From Sungkyunkwania multivorans (GTDB lineage: Bacteria; Bacteroidota; Bacteroidia; Flavobacteriales; Flavobacteriaceae), in the NCBI RefSeq assembly GCF_042675645.1, contig NZ_JBHTJH010000004.1:930001-994000 (forward strand): DNA of 64,000 nt, in the 5' to 3' direction. A program made the translations under genes and the position numbers. Positions 8,022-16,626 of this stretch are shown one piece after another; the first letter of the stretch is position 1, and the number at the start of each line of letters is the position of its first letter. The notes under the pieces were generated by a model, which worked only from the letters and a program-made list of their open reading frames with translations, was not told the DNA's origin and searched no databases.

Positions 8022-8410
8022 TGAATTTTTTTGATCAATTATTTTATAAAGTGCTTCGCTATTATCAAGAGCGGGCAAGGAAGGGGCATTTTAAAAAGGC
8101 CATTTCCAAAGCTGTCTTATACATCTCTTTTTTGCAGATCAGCACCTTATTACTGGTCGGTTTAATTCTAGTAAAGTTGATCGGACGGTCCTACGCTTTT
8201 TCAATGACCGAAACCAATGGGTGGACCCTTTTTATCCTCTCTTCCATCGGAATCTATTTTTATAATACGCTGCATTACAATGGTCGTAAAAGAATGAAGA
8301 TAAAGAGTGAAATGATAGGGGGGCATAAAAAAACGACCCAAATATGGATATATTGGGTCGTTCCGTTTGCCATGCAGGCGTTAATAATTATTTTTCTTCA
8401 AGCTTTTTAG
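8021..8410 (+). CDS. Small membrane protein, unknown function
   Basis: 129 aa with a basic amphipathic N-terminus and about three hydrophobic segments (near 35-55, 65-80 and 108-128). Family not recognised. Its start overlaps the hisIE stop (TGATG), so it is the translationally coupled last gene of the his transcript. Its last codons overlap the stop of the convergent gene, and the intrinsic terminator of that gene lies inside this coding sequence (8332-8362). Confidence 0.7.
   Translation: MNFFDQLFYKVLRYYQERARKGHFKKAISKAVLYISFLQISTLLLVGLILVKLIGRSYAFSMTETNGWTLFILSSIGIYFYNTLHYNGRKRMKIKSEMIGGHKKTTQIWIYWVVPFAMQALIIIFLQAF
8327..8362 (-). terminator. Intrinsic terminator for the minus strand, inside a plus-strand CDS
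   Basis: AACGACCCAA (8332-8341) and TTGGGTCGTT (8353-8362) make a perfect 10-bp stem with an 11-nt loop. Read on the minus strand, the stem is followed by a run of Ts (the A-run at 8327-8333). On the plus strand no T-run follows. It would end transcription of the gene at 8407-8631. Confidence 0.75.
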
Positions 8411-8631
8411 GCGGTCTTTTTTTTGGGTTTGTTATCATCAACCCATTTACCGTTCTTTGATTCTCCTAAAATAACCACTTCTTTTGTAGCCTCATATGCT
8501 TTCGCACTTTGTAACATTTGCTTTTCGGTATCCCTTCTAAGTACGATTCCAGTTCTAGAGCCCTTATTTCTGATCTCGATATAAAAACCATCTTTAAAAC
8601 TGGTAAGAGGCTTGGTTGCTGGTCTTCCCAT
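8407..8631 (-). CDS. Small basic conserved-type protein, unknown function
   Basis: 74 aa, begins MGRPATKPLTSF and ends in a lysine-rich tail (NKPKKKTA). Hydrophilic, no signal peptide or membrane segment, which suggests a small cytosolic nucleic-acid- or protein-binding role, but no family is recognised. Its TAA overlaps the TAG of the convergent gene, and a strong terminator for this strand lies 45-80 bp beyond. Confidence 0.6.
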   Translation of the reverse strand: MGRPATKPLTSFKDGFYIEIRNKGSRTGIVLRRDTEKQMLQSAKAYEATKEVVILGESKNGKWVDDNKPKKKTA

Positions 8632-8853
8632 AAATTATACTTCAATATGTGGATGTAAACATCCGTTTCTGTTAAATTAAATGCAATTATACTATTATTT
8701 TAACAATTCTTTGCAAAGGATATGTTAAAGATTCTATCGCTTCTCCTTATCGAGATATAGTCAAATTGCATAATGTGCAAAGTATGTTCATATCTTCTTC
8801 CCCTTCGCATCTGAAAATTCATTAATTATGCAACCCAATTTATGAACTAACAT

Positions 8854-9627
8854 ATGACGACCATCACTACGATCCCGGTGTACAATAGACGGGGCAAACG
8901 CGTTACCAGTATTCACCGTGACGATTTTGTAAAGATCAACGATCCCGAGGAGGCTTTCTTCGATGTTCAGGAGAATTTCGTCATTATTAGAGATCGCTTT
9001 TTTCGCCCCCCTCACTTGGTAATGCCATGGACATTTTGGATTCAAGGTGAGAAGGTCTCTTCACAACCATTGCAAAAGCACTGTAAAAAAGTGCTTTTCA
9101 TATTAGCATCCCCCAATCGATATGAGTTCGATTATTCGAACGAATTCAAAGCGGGGCGGCCATTGTCCAAAAAGTCTTTCGCCAACTTTAGGGAGACCTT
9201 TCCGCAACTGATGCAACATCTGGATGGATCTGGAGAGGAATGTTTCGAAGTGACCTTCTACAATATGGTACCGTTCCAAACCTCTCTTTTCCTCCTGTTT
9301 AAAAAAAGTGCAGATAAATTGACCCGTTTTAATTGTTGGCTCCATGGTTGGTATGGGATGAAATACCAGAGAGAATTCGAGGCCTTTATCAAAAAGAACC
9401 GTTTTGACTATTGCTTCAATGCAAGCACCAAAATGTTCAAAAAGATGGTGTCCCAAGAATTATCGAGACATCTCTCGTGCGAGTACCAATTACATCATCC
9501 GGCAAGTAGTTACTGGAGCAGAAAGAAGCTAAATCTAGGGCTCAAAAAGATCATTCACAAAGAGACACAGGAAATGGCACAATGGGAGCAAATCGATTTC
9601 GACGACAATACTTTTATAAGTCGCTAA
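8854..9627 (+). CDS. Uracil-DNA-glycosylase-like fold protein (tentative)
   Basis: 257 aa, cytosolic. Not recognised with certainty. The motif order is reminiscent of the UDG superfamily: a hydrophobic strand LFILASPN followed by a Gly-Arg-Pro loop (about 84-106), a second strand VTFYNMVPFQTS, a CFNAS strand, then HHPASSYW resembling the HPS-type motif. The N-terminal 60 residues are not typical of UDG. It could instead be a lineage-specific protein of unknown function. Confidence 0.35.
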   Translation: MTTITTIPVYNRRGKRVTSIHRDDFVKINDPEEAFFDVQENFVIIRDRFFRPPHLVMPWTFWIQGEKVSSQPLQKHCKKVLFILASPNRYEFDYSNEFKAGRPLSKKSFANFRETFPQLMQHLDGSGEECFEVTFYNMVPFQTSLFLLFKKSADKLTRFNCWLHGWYGMKYQREFEAFIKKNRFDYCFNASTKMFKKMVSQELSRHLSCEYQLHHPASSYWSRKKLNLGLKKIIHKETQEMAQWEQIDFDDNTFISR

Positions 9628-9681
9628 ATTTCCATAAATTAAGGGTGTTTAACTGGAAAAGAAAATATCAAAGTTCAAATC

Positions 9682-10992
9682 ATGAGACCAATAATCTTCA
9701 CATCGTTCAGACATACTATTTCGGTGCAACTATCGACACTGTTTTTAGCTGCACTGCTTCTAGGATTTCAAAATGTAAAAGCGGCATTTTTCCAACAAGA
9801 GGAGAGCCAGAATTATGAACAGTACAAAGGAGTGGTAAAAGATAGTGAATCGAAGGATATTCTGGTATTTGCCACGATCGCCATCGAAGGGACCAATATC
9901 AGTGTGATCACTAATACCGAAGGGGAGTTTTTATTGAAAGTCCCATCTTCGATGACCGATGCACGGGTAAGAATATCGCATCTGGGCTATGACGATAAAA
10001 TAATTCCCTTGTCAGAACTTAAATCGTCGAATAACAAGATATACTTGGACATCGCAGTGACCGAACTTTCCGAGGTAGAGATCTCCATGCCAAAAGATGC
10101 AGCGGAGGTGGTGAGAAAGGCACTATCAAAAAAAGGAGACAACTATCTTGGTGATCATTCAATAATGACAGCCTTCTATAGAGAATCGATCAAGAAAAGA
10201 AGACGGAACGTTTCGTTGTCCGAAGCCGTTGTTAACATTTACAAGCAGCCATACAGTTCTAGCAGAAAGGACGTGATGAAGCTGTATAAGGCGAGAAAGA
10301 GCACAGATTATTCAAGATTGGATACCATAGCTCTAAAATTCCGTGGAGGACCATTCAATACACTTTATATCGATTTTATGAAGTATCCTGAGTTCATGTT
10401 TGAAAATGGACAGTTGGATTATTACGACTTCAGCTTTGGCCGTACCACCCTTATCAATGAAAAACCCGTATATGTTATCAATTTTAAGCAGCGTCCAGAC
10501 ATTTCGCTACCCTTGTTCTATGGGAAACTTTATATCGACGCGAATACCTACGCGTTGACAAGCGCGATCTATAATTTAAATGTTGAGAATAGAAAGGAGG
10601 CCAGCGAGATCTTTGTGAGAAAGAAACCTGCAAGGGCAGAGGTGTATCCCACTCAGGCCGCTTACAGAGTGGATTATCGACAGAATGATGGTAAATGGTA
10701 CTATGGGTATAGTAATGTGCAAATGGTATTCAAAGTGAAGTGGAAAAATAAGCTCTTCAGCTCTACTTATGCCATCTCTGGGGAAATGGCCATTACCGAT
10801 TGGAAAAAGAACACCGCAAAGGAATTTGTGCAACCACGTGAACGTCTTCGACCCTCTGTGGTTTTATCAGATGAAGTTTCAGGATTCTCCGACCCTAACT
10901 TTTGGGGGGATTACAACGTCATAGAACCAGAAAAGTCTATCGAAACCGCCATCAACAAGATTCGCAGAAAATTAAGGCGGATCAAATCATAG
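9682..10992 (+). CDS. Exported protein with CarboxypepD_reg-like domain
   Basis: 436 aa. An N-terminal hydrophobic stretch (about 12-33) is a probable signal sequence. Residues about 48-125 form a carboxypeptidase-regulatory-like beta-sandwich (QYKGVVKDSES, TNTEGEFLLKVP, ISHLGYDDK), the same module that opens TonB-dependent receptors in Bacteroidota. The remaining 300 residues are beta-rich and end in a basic tail (KIRRKLRRIKS). No plug or barrel is evident, so it is not a complete receptor. The likely location is the cell envelope; no substrate can be named. Confidence 0.7.
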   Translation: MRPIIFTSFRHTISVQLSTLFLAALLLGFQNVKAAFFQQEESQNYEQYKGVVKDSESKDILVFATIAIEGTNISVITNTEGEFLLKVPSSMTDARVRISHLGYDDKIIPLSELKSSNNKIYLDIAVTELSEVEISMPKDAAEVVRKALSKKGDNYLGDHSIMTAFYRESIKKRRRNVSLSEAVVNIYKQPYSSSRKDVMKLYKARKSTDYSRLDTIALKFRGGPFNTLYIDFMKYPEFMFENGQLDYYDFSFGRTTLINEKPVYVINFKQRPDISLPLFYGKLYIDANTYALTSAIYNLNVENRKEASEIFVRKKPARAEVYPTQAAYRVDYRQNDGKWYYGYSNVQMVFKVKWKNKLFSSTYAISGEMAITDWKKNTAKEFVQPRERLRPSVVLSDEVSGFSDPNFWGDYNVIEPEKSIETAINKIRRKLRRIKS

Positions 10993-11149
10993 CACTGGCC
11001 CGGAAAAAATGTAAGGCATTCTTTTATTTTACTACCAAGGTCCCTGTTAGGCATCATTTTTGTTAAACTATAATTTGTCCTGACATTTATGTTGTTTTTA
11101 ACGGTCAGAAAAATAAAATGTTGTTATTTTTCGCCCTGTTTAATGAGCT

Positions 11150-11785
11150 ATGATGAAACACCTCTTTATATGGTTAATATTCTGCGCACCGATCATGGTC
11201 GTGAGCGCGCAGGATACCATCGTTCTAGATGGTGATAAGAACGGCACCTCTTTTTCCATAGACTCCCCTAAGGGCACTCCAAGCCTGCTATTACCAAAAG
11301 AGGAAGAGGCAGCACCTCGAAGTTTTAGGTCCGATGAGGATCAGAAAGCGATCATGCGTACCAATGACCTTGGGTTTCCAGAATATAAGGTAGACCAAAA
11401 ATTCAAACAAAAGTCGAATGCCCAAAAAGATGACTATAAAGGTATTTACAGACGTAATCAATACCTGGGAGACCTCAGAAACAATGGTGAATTCGTAAAA
11501 ATACTGTGTAGAGACCATCAATTTGTGGACGGCGACCTGATACGGATCAAAGTCAATGATGTCGTAGTGCAAAGTCAAGTGTATCTCATTGGGGATTACA
11601 AGGCGATCAAGGTGGAACTACAATCTGGATTTAACAAAATAGATTTTGAGGCACTCAATGAAGGACAATCTAGTCCCAATACCGCAGAGCTCAGAGTTTT
11701 GGATGACCAAGGTAATATCGTGTCTTCCAATTATTGGTTCTTGGGAACTGGCTTCACCGCCTCGATCGTAGTGATCAAAGAATAG
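11150..11785 (+). CDS. Secreted protein, unknown function
   Basis: 211 aa with a clear signal peptide (MMKHLFIWLIFCAPIMVVSA, cleavage near residue 20, then QDTIVL). The mature part is hydrophilic and beta-rich, with a C-terminal half (about 110-211) suggestive of an Ig-like fold. No catalytic motif is seen. Stands alone; about 145 bp separate it from the ECF sigma gene. Confidence 0.6.
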   Translation: MMKHLFIWLIFCAPIMVVSAQDTIVLDGDKNGTSFSIDSPKGTPSLLLPKEEEAAPRSFRSDEDQKAIMRTNDLGFPEYKVDQKFKQKSNAQKDDYKGIYRRNQYLGDLRNNGEFVKILCRDHQFVDGDLIRIKVNDVVVQSQVYLIGDYKAIKVELQSGFNKIDFEALNEGQSSPNTAELRVLDDQGNIVSSNYWFLGTGFTASIVVIKE

Positions 11786-11929
11786 CCTCTACTTTTACCT
11801 TTTCATAAGAATACGTTCGTATCTCCTTTTATTTTATTTTTCAAAAGCATCTTTATTTTTGGAAAACTAGAATTTAAATGTGATTTTTTTATACCCTTGG
11901 ATACTAATTGTTCAAATCATTAGCATTCT

Positions 11930-12427
11930 ATGAGTAAAGAAGAGCAGTTCACAAAGCTCATTAAGGATAACGAGGGTATTATCTTCAAGATCACTACGGT
12001 CTATACCGACAATCGAGAGGACCAACAAGACCTGTATCAAGATATCGTGTTTCAGCTCTGGAAATATTTTGAAAGTTTTAGAAACGAGTCCAAGATATCG
12101 ACATGGATGTACAGAGTTGCCTTGAACACAGCCATTACCAGGATAAAAAGAGAAAAAAGAAACGGGCAGAAGGTCGCCATCGATAAAGTAGTGTTACAAC
12201 AAACAGAATATTATGATGCTGACTTTGAGGAGCGCCTAAAGCTCATGTACGACCATATACAAATGTTGAATGATCTGGAAAAGGGATTGATACTTCTTTT
12301 GCTCGAAGGAAAGAAATACGAAGAGATGGCCGCCATCACTGGATTGACCACGAGCAATGTTGGGACTCGAATTTCTAGGATAAAACAGAAGCTAAAATCG
12401 ACAGTAACAGAAAAACAAGCGAGATGA
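11930..12427 (+). CDS. ECF-family RNA polymerase sigma factor
   Basis: 165 aa with region 2 (about 10-75: DLYQDIVFQLWKYFESF, STWMYRVALN) and region 4 helix-turn-helix (about 105-155: YEEMAAITGLTTSNVGTRISRIKQKLK). No region 3, as in ECF factors. It directs RNA polymerase to a small regulon. The stop overlaps the start of the next gene, a membrane protein that is a plausible anti-sigma factor. Confidence 0.9.
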   Translation: MSKEEQFTKLIKDNEGIIFKITTVYTDNREDQQDLYQDIVFQLWKYFESFRNESKISTWMYRVALNTAITRIKREKRNGQKVAIDKVVLQQTEYYDADFEERLKLMYDHIQMLNDLEKGLILLLLEGKKYEEMAAITGLTTSNVGTRISRIKQKLKSTVTEKQAR

Positions 12428-13026
12428 ATATCGAAGAGATGAAAGACATTTGGTCGCAGATGAGCGATCAACTAGAGAAGCAAAAGAAGCTAACTGATAA
12501 ACTGATCATAGAGATGACAAAAGAGAAATTTAAGAACAGATTCAATGCTATTTCAATGTATGAAACGGCTGGTGCAGTGATTTGTTTTCTAATGGCACTG
12601 TTTGTAATTATCAACTTCAATAAATTAGATAGTTGGTATTTGTCACTTTTTGGCCTAATTGTGGTGCTATTTTTAGTGATATTGCCTATTTTATCCTTAA
12701 GATCCATCAAGCGAATGAAGACGATCGACATCGTGAGGAATAACTATAGGCAGACAATTGTTGATTTTACAAAAAGGCGAAAATCGTTTTTATTGATTCA
12801 GAAGATATCAATGGCCTCAAGTTTTATTTTAATGTTGGTCTCGGTGCCTGTGGCATCTAAGCTGATCGGCGATAAGGATGTATTTCTGATGAATGGCACA
12901 AAATGGTTATGGTACTTTGCTATTATGGGAATATTCCTATTCTTCTTTTCTAGATGGGTGTATCGATGCTACAATGGCATATCGAAATCGGCTGAAGAGG
13001 TTTTGAAAGAACTAAAAGATTCTTAG
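12424..13026 (+). CDS. Membrane protein coupled to ECF sigma factor, putative anti-sigma factor
   Basis: 200 aa. N-terminal cytosolic helix of about 40 residues (MNIEEMKDIWSQMSDQLEKQ) followed by four hydrophobic segments (about 47-62, 68-92, 125-145, 158-178). No zinc-binding HxxxCxxC motif, so it is not a classical ZAS protein. The ATGA overlap with the sigma gene and the cytosolic N-terminal helix support an anti-sigma or sensory role; this is an inference from position. Confidence 0.6.
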   Translation: MNIEEMKDIWSQMSDQLEKQKKLTDKLIIEMTKEKFKNRFNAISMYETAGAVICFLMALFVIINFNKLDSWYLSLFGLIVVLFLVILPILSLRSIKRMKTIDIVRNNYRQTIVDFTKRRKSFLLIQKISMASSFILMLVSVPVASKLIGDKDVFLMNGTKWLWYFAIMGIFLFFFSRWVYRCYNGISKSAEEVLKELKDS

Positions 13027-13082
13027 CTTTATATACCGATATTAATGAATTATATGTTTTGGCAAATAAATTTTCTTAAAAG

Positions 13083-13484
13083 ATGAAACGATCGATGGTC
13101 CTATTCTTAACTGTATCGTTCCTTCTGGGCTGTTCTTCAAGTGACGATGTGAGGAAAGCTGATTATGTTGGGAAAACATTTGACCACCGCTTTTTTGATA
13201 CATTACAAGAGTGTCTTGATGCACAACCAGATCCGAACTTTTTTATAAATTGCCATCAGCAATTGAGTTTCATTGATCTTGAAACAGCAGAAATTTCACT
13301 TACCGATATCATTTACAGAGTAGATTATTCAGTATTTGGTAATAGGGTAACCTTGCGCTCTGGACCCAATACTCTAGAATTTCAGCAGGATATTGTATTT
13401 GAGCGTATAAGCGACTCCTCGCTAAGACGGATCTCTGACAACTCGGTCTGGTACGAGCGTAACGGAGACGATATTTGGGAATGA
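13083..13484 (+). CDS. Lipoprotein, unknown function
   Basis: 133 aa. Signal peptide with lipobox LLGC (Cys17), followed by SSSDD, the Ser/Asp-rich pattern that in Bacteroidota favours export to the outer-membrane surface. The mature part is about 115 residues with two cysteines (ECLDA and NCHQ). No family recognised. Confidence 0.7.
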   Translation: MKRSMVLFLTVSFLLGCSSSDDVRKADYVGKTFDHRFFDTLQECLDAQPDPNFFINCHQQLSFIDLETAEISLTDIIYRVDYSVFGNRVTLRSGPNTLEFQQDIVFERISDSSLRRISDNSVWYERNGDDIWE

Positions 13485-13558
13485 TCGCTTGGTTTGATGA
13501 TCATCTTACCTAAAGAATACTTTGGTACCTTGCTTAAAATAAAGATAACAGATGCAAA

Positions 13559-13984
13559 ATGACGAATGATGCAGGATATTCCGGTACTCCATTAAGTAAG
13601 AAACTAGGTTTGAAGGACGGCTTTTCGGTACTGCTGGTCAATCCGCCCGATCACTACTTGAAACTGTTGGGCGACCTCCCTTCAAATATTCACTTTCTAG
13701 AAGACCTAACATCCGAGAAGGCGGACTTTATACATTTGTTCTGTACATCCTTATCGCAGTTAGAAAAAAAGGCATTAGCGCTCAAACCTATTCTAAAGAA
13801 AACAGGAATGCTTTGGGTGAGTTGGCCAAAAGGTAGTTCAGAAATTCCAACAACATTAAAAAGAGAACCAATAAGAGATCGTTTGACTGCCATGGGATTG
13901 GTAGACATCAAGGTATGTGCGGTCGATCAGGACTGGAGCGGACTCAAATTTGTATATCGTGCGAAGGATCGTAGGTTTCTTTGA
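13559..13984 (+). CDS. DUF3052-like protein
   Basis: 141 aa cytosolic protein. N-terminal segment AGYSGTPLSKKLGLKDG and the alternating strand/helix pattern with VSWPKGSS and a GLVDIKVCAVD strand match DUF3052-type proteins, whose function is unknown. A strong bidirectional terminator follows. It faces a lipoprotein gene on the other strand. Confidence 0.7.
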   Translation: MTNDAGYSGTPLSKKLGLKDGFSVLLVNPPDHYLKLLGDLPSNIHFLEDLTSEKADFIHLFCTSLSQLEKKALALKPILKKTGMLWVSWPKGSSEIPTTLKREPIRDRLTAMGLVDIKVCAVDQDWSGLKFVYRAKDRRFL

Positions 13985-13991
13985 GTAAGTA

Positions 13992-14030
13992 CAAAAAAAA
14001 AGCCTCCTGTAGGGAGGCAGTACTTTTATT
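13992..14030. terminator. Bidirectional intrinsic terminator
   Basis: GCCTCC (14002-14007) pairs with GGAGGC (14013-14018), flanked by an A-run on the left (13993-14001) and a T-rich stretch on the right. It can terminate the DUF3052-like gene on plus and the lipoprotein gene on minus. Confidence 0.8.
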
Positions 14031-14039
14031 TATTCGTTA

Positions 14040-14570
14040 TCAGTCAATAGCTTGATCAACGGTGCCTGTATAGTTCCCCTGCACACGAATACCTCCTGAA
14101 ACGGTGCAATCCCAGACAAATGTATATTCACCCTCATTAATTTCAACAGTAAGCGTACCACCTGTGATCTGTGCCGTGGTAGTGGCTTGCTCGGTCATGG
14201 GATCATAGCCTAAAACCACTTCTCCAAAAAAGGTAAATGCTGTCGCATCATCCAAATTGAATTGGTATGTGCCGGCTTCAATATCAGTTTGATTTTGTAT
14301 GTCAAAATAGACATAGTCAACTGTACTATCTGCGAGCACATTATTGCCAGTAACACTCATATTGACACCCTTTCCTATCCATACCCTGTTACTGGTCCTG
14401 AAAAAATCGATGATCAGTGTGTTCAATTCTACAGTAGTGTCAACATACTCGAAGACATTGTCTGCCTGAAGGTTTGTATCTTGATCGTTATCATCATTAC
14501 TACACGAGGCGAACATAGTAAAAACTAGAATTGGTAGTAGAATAAGAGGTCTTTTAAAGAAATAGCTCAT
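14040..14570 (-). CDS. Lipoprotein, unknown function
   Basis: 176 aa. Signal peptide ending in lipobox FASC (Cys23) followed by SNDDNDQD, a typical Bacteroidota surface-export signal. The mature part is Thr-rich and beta-rich (TTTAQITGGTLTVEINEGEYTF), suggesting a beta-sandwich or lipocalin-like fold. No catalytic motif. Confidence 0.7.
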   Translation of the reverse strand: MSYFFKRPLILLPILVFTMFASCSNDDNDQDTNLQADNVFEYVDTTVELNTLIIDFFRTSNRVWIGKGVNMSVTGNNVLADSTVDYVYFDIQNQTDIEAGTYQFNLDDATAFTFFGEVVLGYDPMTEQATTTAQITGGTLTVEINEGEYTFVWDCTVSGGIRVQGNYTGTVDQAID

Positions 14571-14690
14571 GATATTAAGTAGTTTTTGTTTTTCGATATT
14601 AGGAAAAAGAACTTGAAAATCAAAATTTTATTCAAATTTCCCTTATCAGTTGGGCAAATGGATACTTTAACAATTTGTCAGAAAATTAGG

Positions 14691-14726
14691 CAAAAAAATG
14701 CCGCCTTTGGGGAAAGCGGTATTTTC
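14691..14726 (-). terminator. Intrinsic terminator downstream of the OmpA-family gene at 14760
   Basis: ATGCCGC (14698-14704) and GCGGTAT (14716-14722) form a stem with one G-U pair; the A-run at 14692-14698 becomes the T-tract on the minus strand. It lies about 35 bp beyond the stop of the OmpA-like gene. Confidence 0.7.
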
Positions 14727-14759
14727 ATCAACCTAACCAAATGGTTATGTCAAGTGCAA

Positions 14760-15590
14760 TTATTCGTTGGTTGCCATAAGGGCTAAGAACTTATCTAAAT
14801 TAGGAAGAATGACAATTCTAGTGCGGCGATTGCGCGCTTGATTCTCTGCATTGTCATTTGGTACCAAAGGAACAAAACTTCCCCTACCGGAAGCGATCAT
14901 CTTCGACGGATCTACACCATGTGTCTTTTGAAGCTTTCTTACCACCGATGTCGCGCGTTTTACACTCAGGTCCCAATTGTCCAATAGGTTGGGTCTGCTG
15001 TAAGGTCTAGAATCGGTATGACCTTCGACCATCACATCAATGCTGGGTTCAGATTTGATGACTTCCGCAATTTTCGAAAGAACCTCATCTGCCTTTTTGT
15101 TGATTCGGAAACTACCAGATTTGAATAAGAATTTGTCCGATAGATTGATCATCACCACAGTCTGGTCGATAGAAATATCGATGTTCTCATCGTTTTTGAT
15201 ATCGTCCGTTAATGATTTGGTGAGATTATAGGTGATGGCAAGATTCATGGAGTCCTTTAAGGTAGAGGCAGTGCTAAGTTGTGAAGCGCTAACGTTGCTC
15301 AAGGTCGCACGCATTTTTTCCTTGGCAGCATTGGACACGACAATGGTTCCATCGTCAGACATCGACATTTTCTCGTTGACCTCTTCTTTCAAAGAATTGA
15401 TCTTGTCGTAATAGGCTTCAACACGCTGCTCTACGTTGGTCATTTTAGACTTTAACTCGTCACGTTCAACAGCAGTCTTTTGTAGTAGGCTTCTGGTTTC
15501 TGCGTGCTCTTGCTCTAGAGCGACGTACTTTTTTTTAGAAACACAAGATGCTAGGGCAATCGTTGCTGCGAGTAAAATAACTTTTTTCAT
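14760..15590 (-). CDS. OmpA-family lipoprotein with coiled coil
   Basis: 276 aa. Lipobox ALASC (Cys16) then a coiled coil (about 22-75) and a C-terminal OmpA/MotB peptidoglycan-binding domain (about 145-265) with VEGHTDSRPYSRP, DNWDLSVKRATSV and NRRTRIVILP. It should anchor the outer membrane to peptidoglycan. It is a tandem paralogue of the gene at 15745, sharing nearly the whole C-terminal segment. Confidence 0.9.
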   Translation of the reverse strand: MKKVILLAATIALASCVSKKKYVALEQEHAETRSLLQKTAVERDELKSKMTNVEQRVEAYYDKINSLKEEVNEKMSMSDDGTIVVSNAAKEKMRATLSNVSASQLSTASTLKDSMNLAITYNLTKSLTDDIKNDENIDISIDQTVVMINLSDKFLFKSGSFRINKKADEVLSKIAEVIKSEPSIDVMVEGHTDSRPYSRPNLLDNWDLSVKRATSVVRKLQKTHGVDPSKMIASGRGSFVPLVPNDNAENQARNRRTRIVILPNLDKFLALMATNE

Positions 15591-15744
15591 TTTTAGGTTA
15601 TTAGTTATAAATAGAATATGAATAAAAAATATATAATAATTTACGTACCGAAATAGCCATATGGTTCACGTAGCAAACCAGAAAACCTTAAAAAAGTACC
15701 CACAGCATTTATAGTTGTTTGATTTTATGAGCGTTACGAATGGA

Positions 15745-16503
15745 TCATTCTTCGATAAGCGATAGATGTTTGTAAATATTAGGGAGGATCAGTATCCGTA
15801 TACGTCTATTCTTTGCTCTATTTGTTCTATTGTCATTTTCCACCAAAGGCATATAACTGCTTCTACCAGAGGCAATCATCTTCTTAGGGTCGACCTTGTG
15901 GGTCTTTTGCAGTTTTCTAACTACCGAGGTGGCGCGCTTCACACTTAGGTCCCAGTTGTCTGCTATACCAGGTCTGCTTATAGGGATGTTGTCTGTATGA
16001 CCTTCCACCATGATGCTTACGCTATCATCTTCATTGACGACCGAAGCAATTTTGGCAAGAATATCATTTGCGCTCCGTTTGATGCGATAACCACCAGAAT
16101 TAAACAGTAAATTATTGGCAAGCGATATGGAGATGACTTCTTGGTCAACATATATGTTCACATTGTTGTTATCACGAACTTCACTTCCTAGCGATGCCAA
16201 TAATCGCTCTGCAAGCTCATTATTGCCTGTCGCATAGCCAACTCCGTTACTACCAGGGGATTCCTCGATGGACGCTTCATCGCCAACTACTTCTTTCTTT
16301 AAATCGTTGATCTTGCTATAATACGTGCTTATACGCTTTTGTATATGTCCCATTTTCTCATTCAGCGCATCGCGTTCTTCAGTGATGGATTTTAATTGGG
16401 TTTTGGTTTCCTCGAGATCGTTTTGAAGTGCAAGATGCTCCTTTTGGGATACACATGAAGATAAGGCCGCAGCGGCGACCGCAAATATTGCGATTTTTTT
16501 CAT
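15745..16503 (-). CDS. OmpA-family lipoprotein, tandem paralogue
   Basis: 252 aa, same order as its neighbour: lipobox LSSC (Cys17), coiled coil (about 20-72), OmpA domain with VEGHTDNIPISRP, DNWDLSVKRATSVVRKLQKTH and NRRIRILILP. Differs mainly in the linker. The two genes lie head to tail with 154 bp between them, consistent with a duplication followed by linker divergence. Confidence 0.9.
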   Translation of the reverse strand: MKKIAIFAVAAAALSSCVSQKEHLALQNDLEETKTQLKSITEERDALNEKMGHIQKRISTYYSKINDLKKEVVGDEASIEESPGSNGVGYATGNNELAERLLASLGSEVRDNNNVNIYVDQEVISISLANNLLFNSGGYRIKRSANDILAKIASVVNEDDSVSIMVEGHTDNIPISRPGIADNWDLSVKRATSVVRKLQKTHKVDPKKMIASGRSSYMPLVENDNRTNRAKNRRIRILILPNIYKHLSLIEE

Positions 16504-16626
16504 TAATTAATTAGGTTATTGGTTGGACGCCTAAAATTAACACTTATGTCTTACTTTTCATAGAAAAAACCGAAAGTTATAATTTCGTTTCTTGCGGGCC
16601 ATTTTCTATTTGCCCAAGCATAAGTT

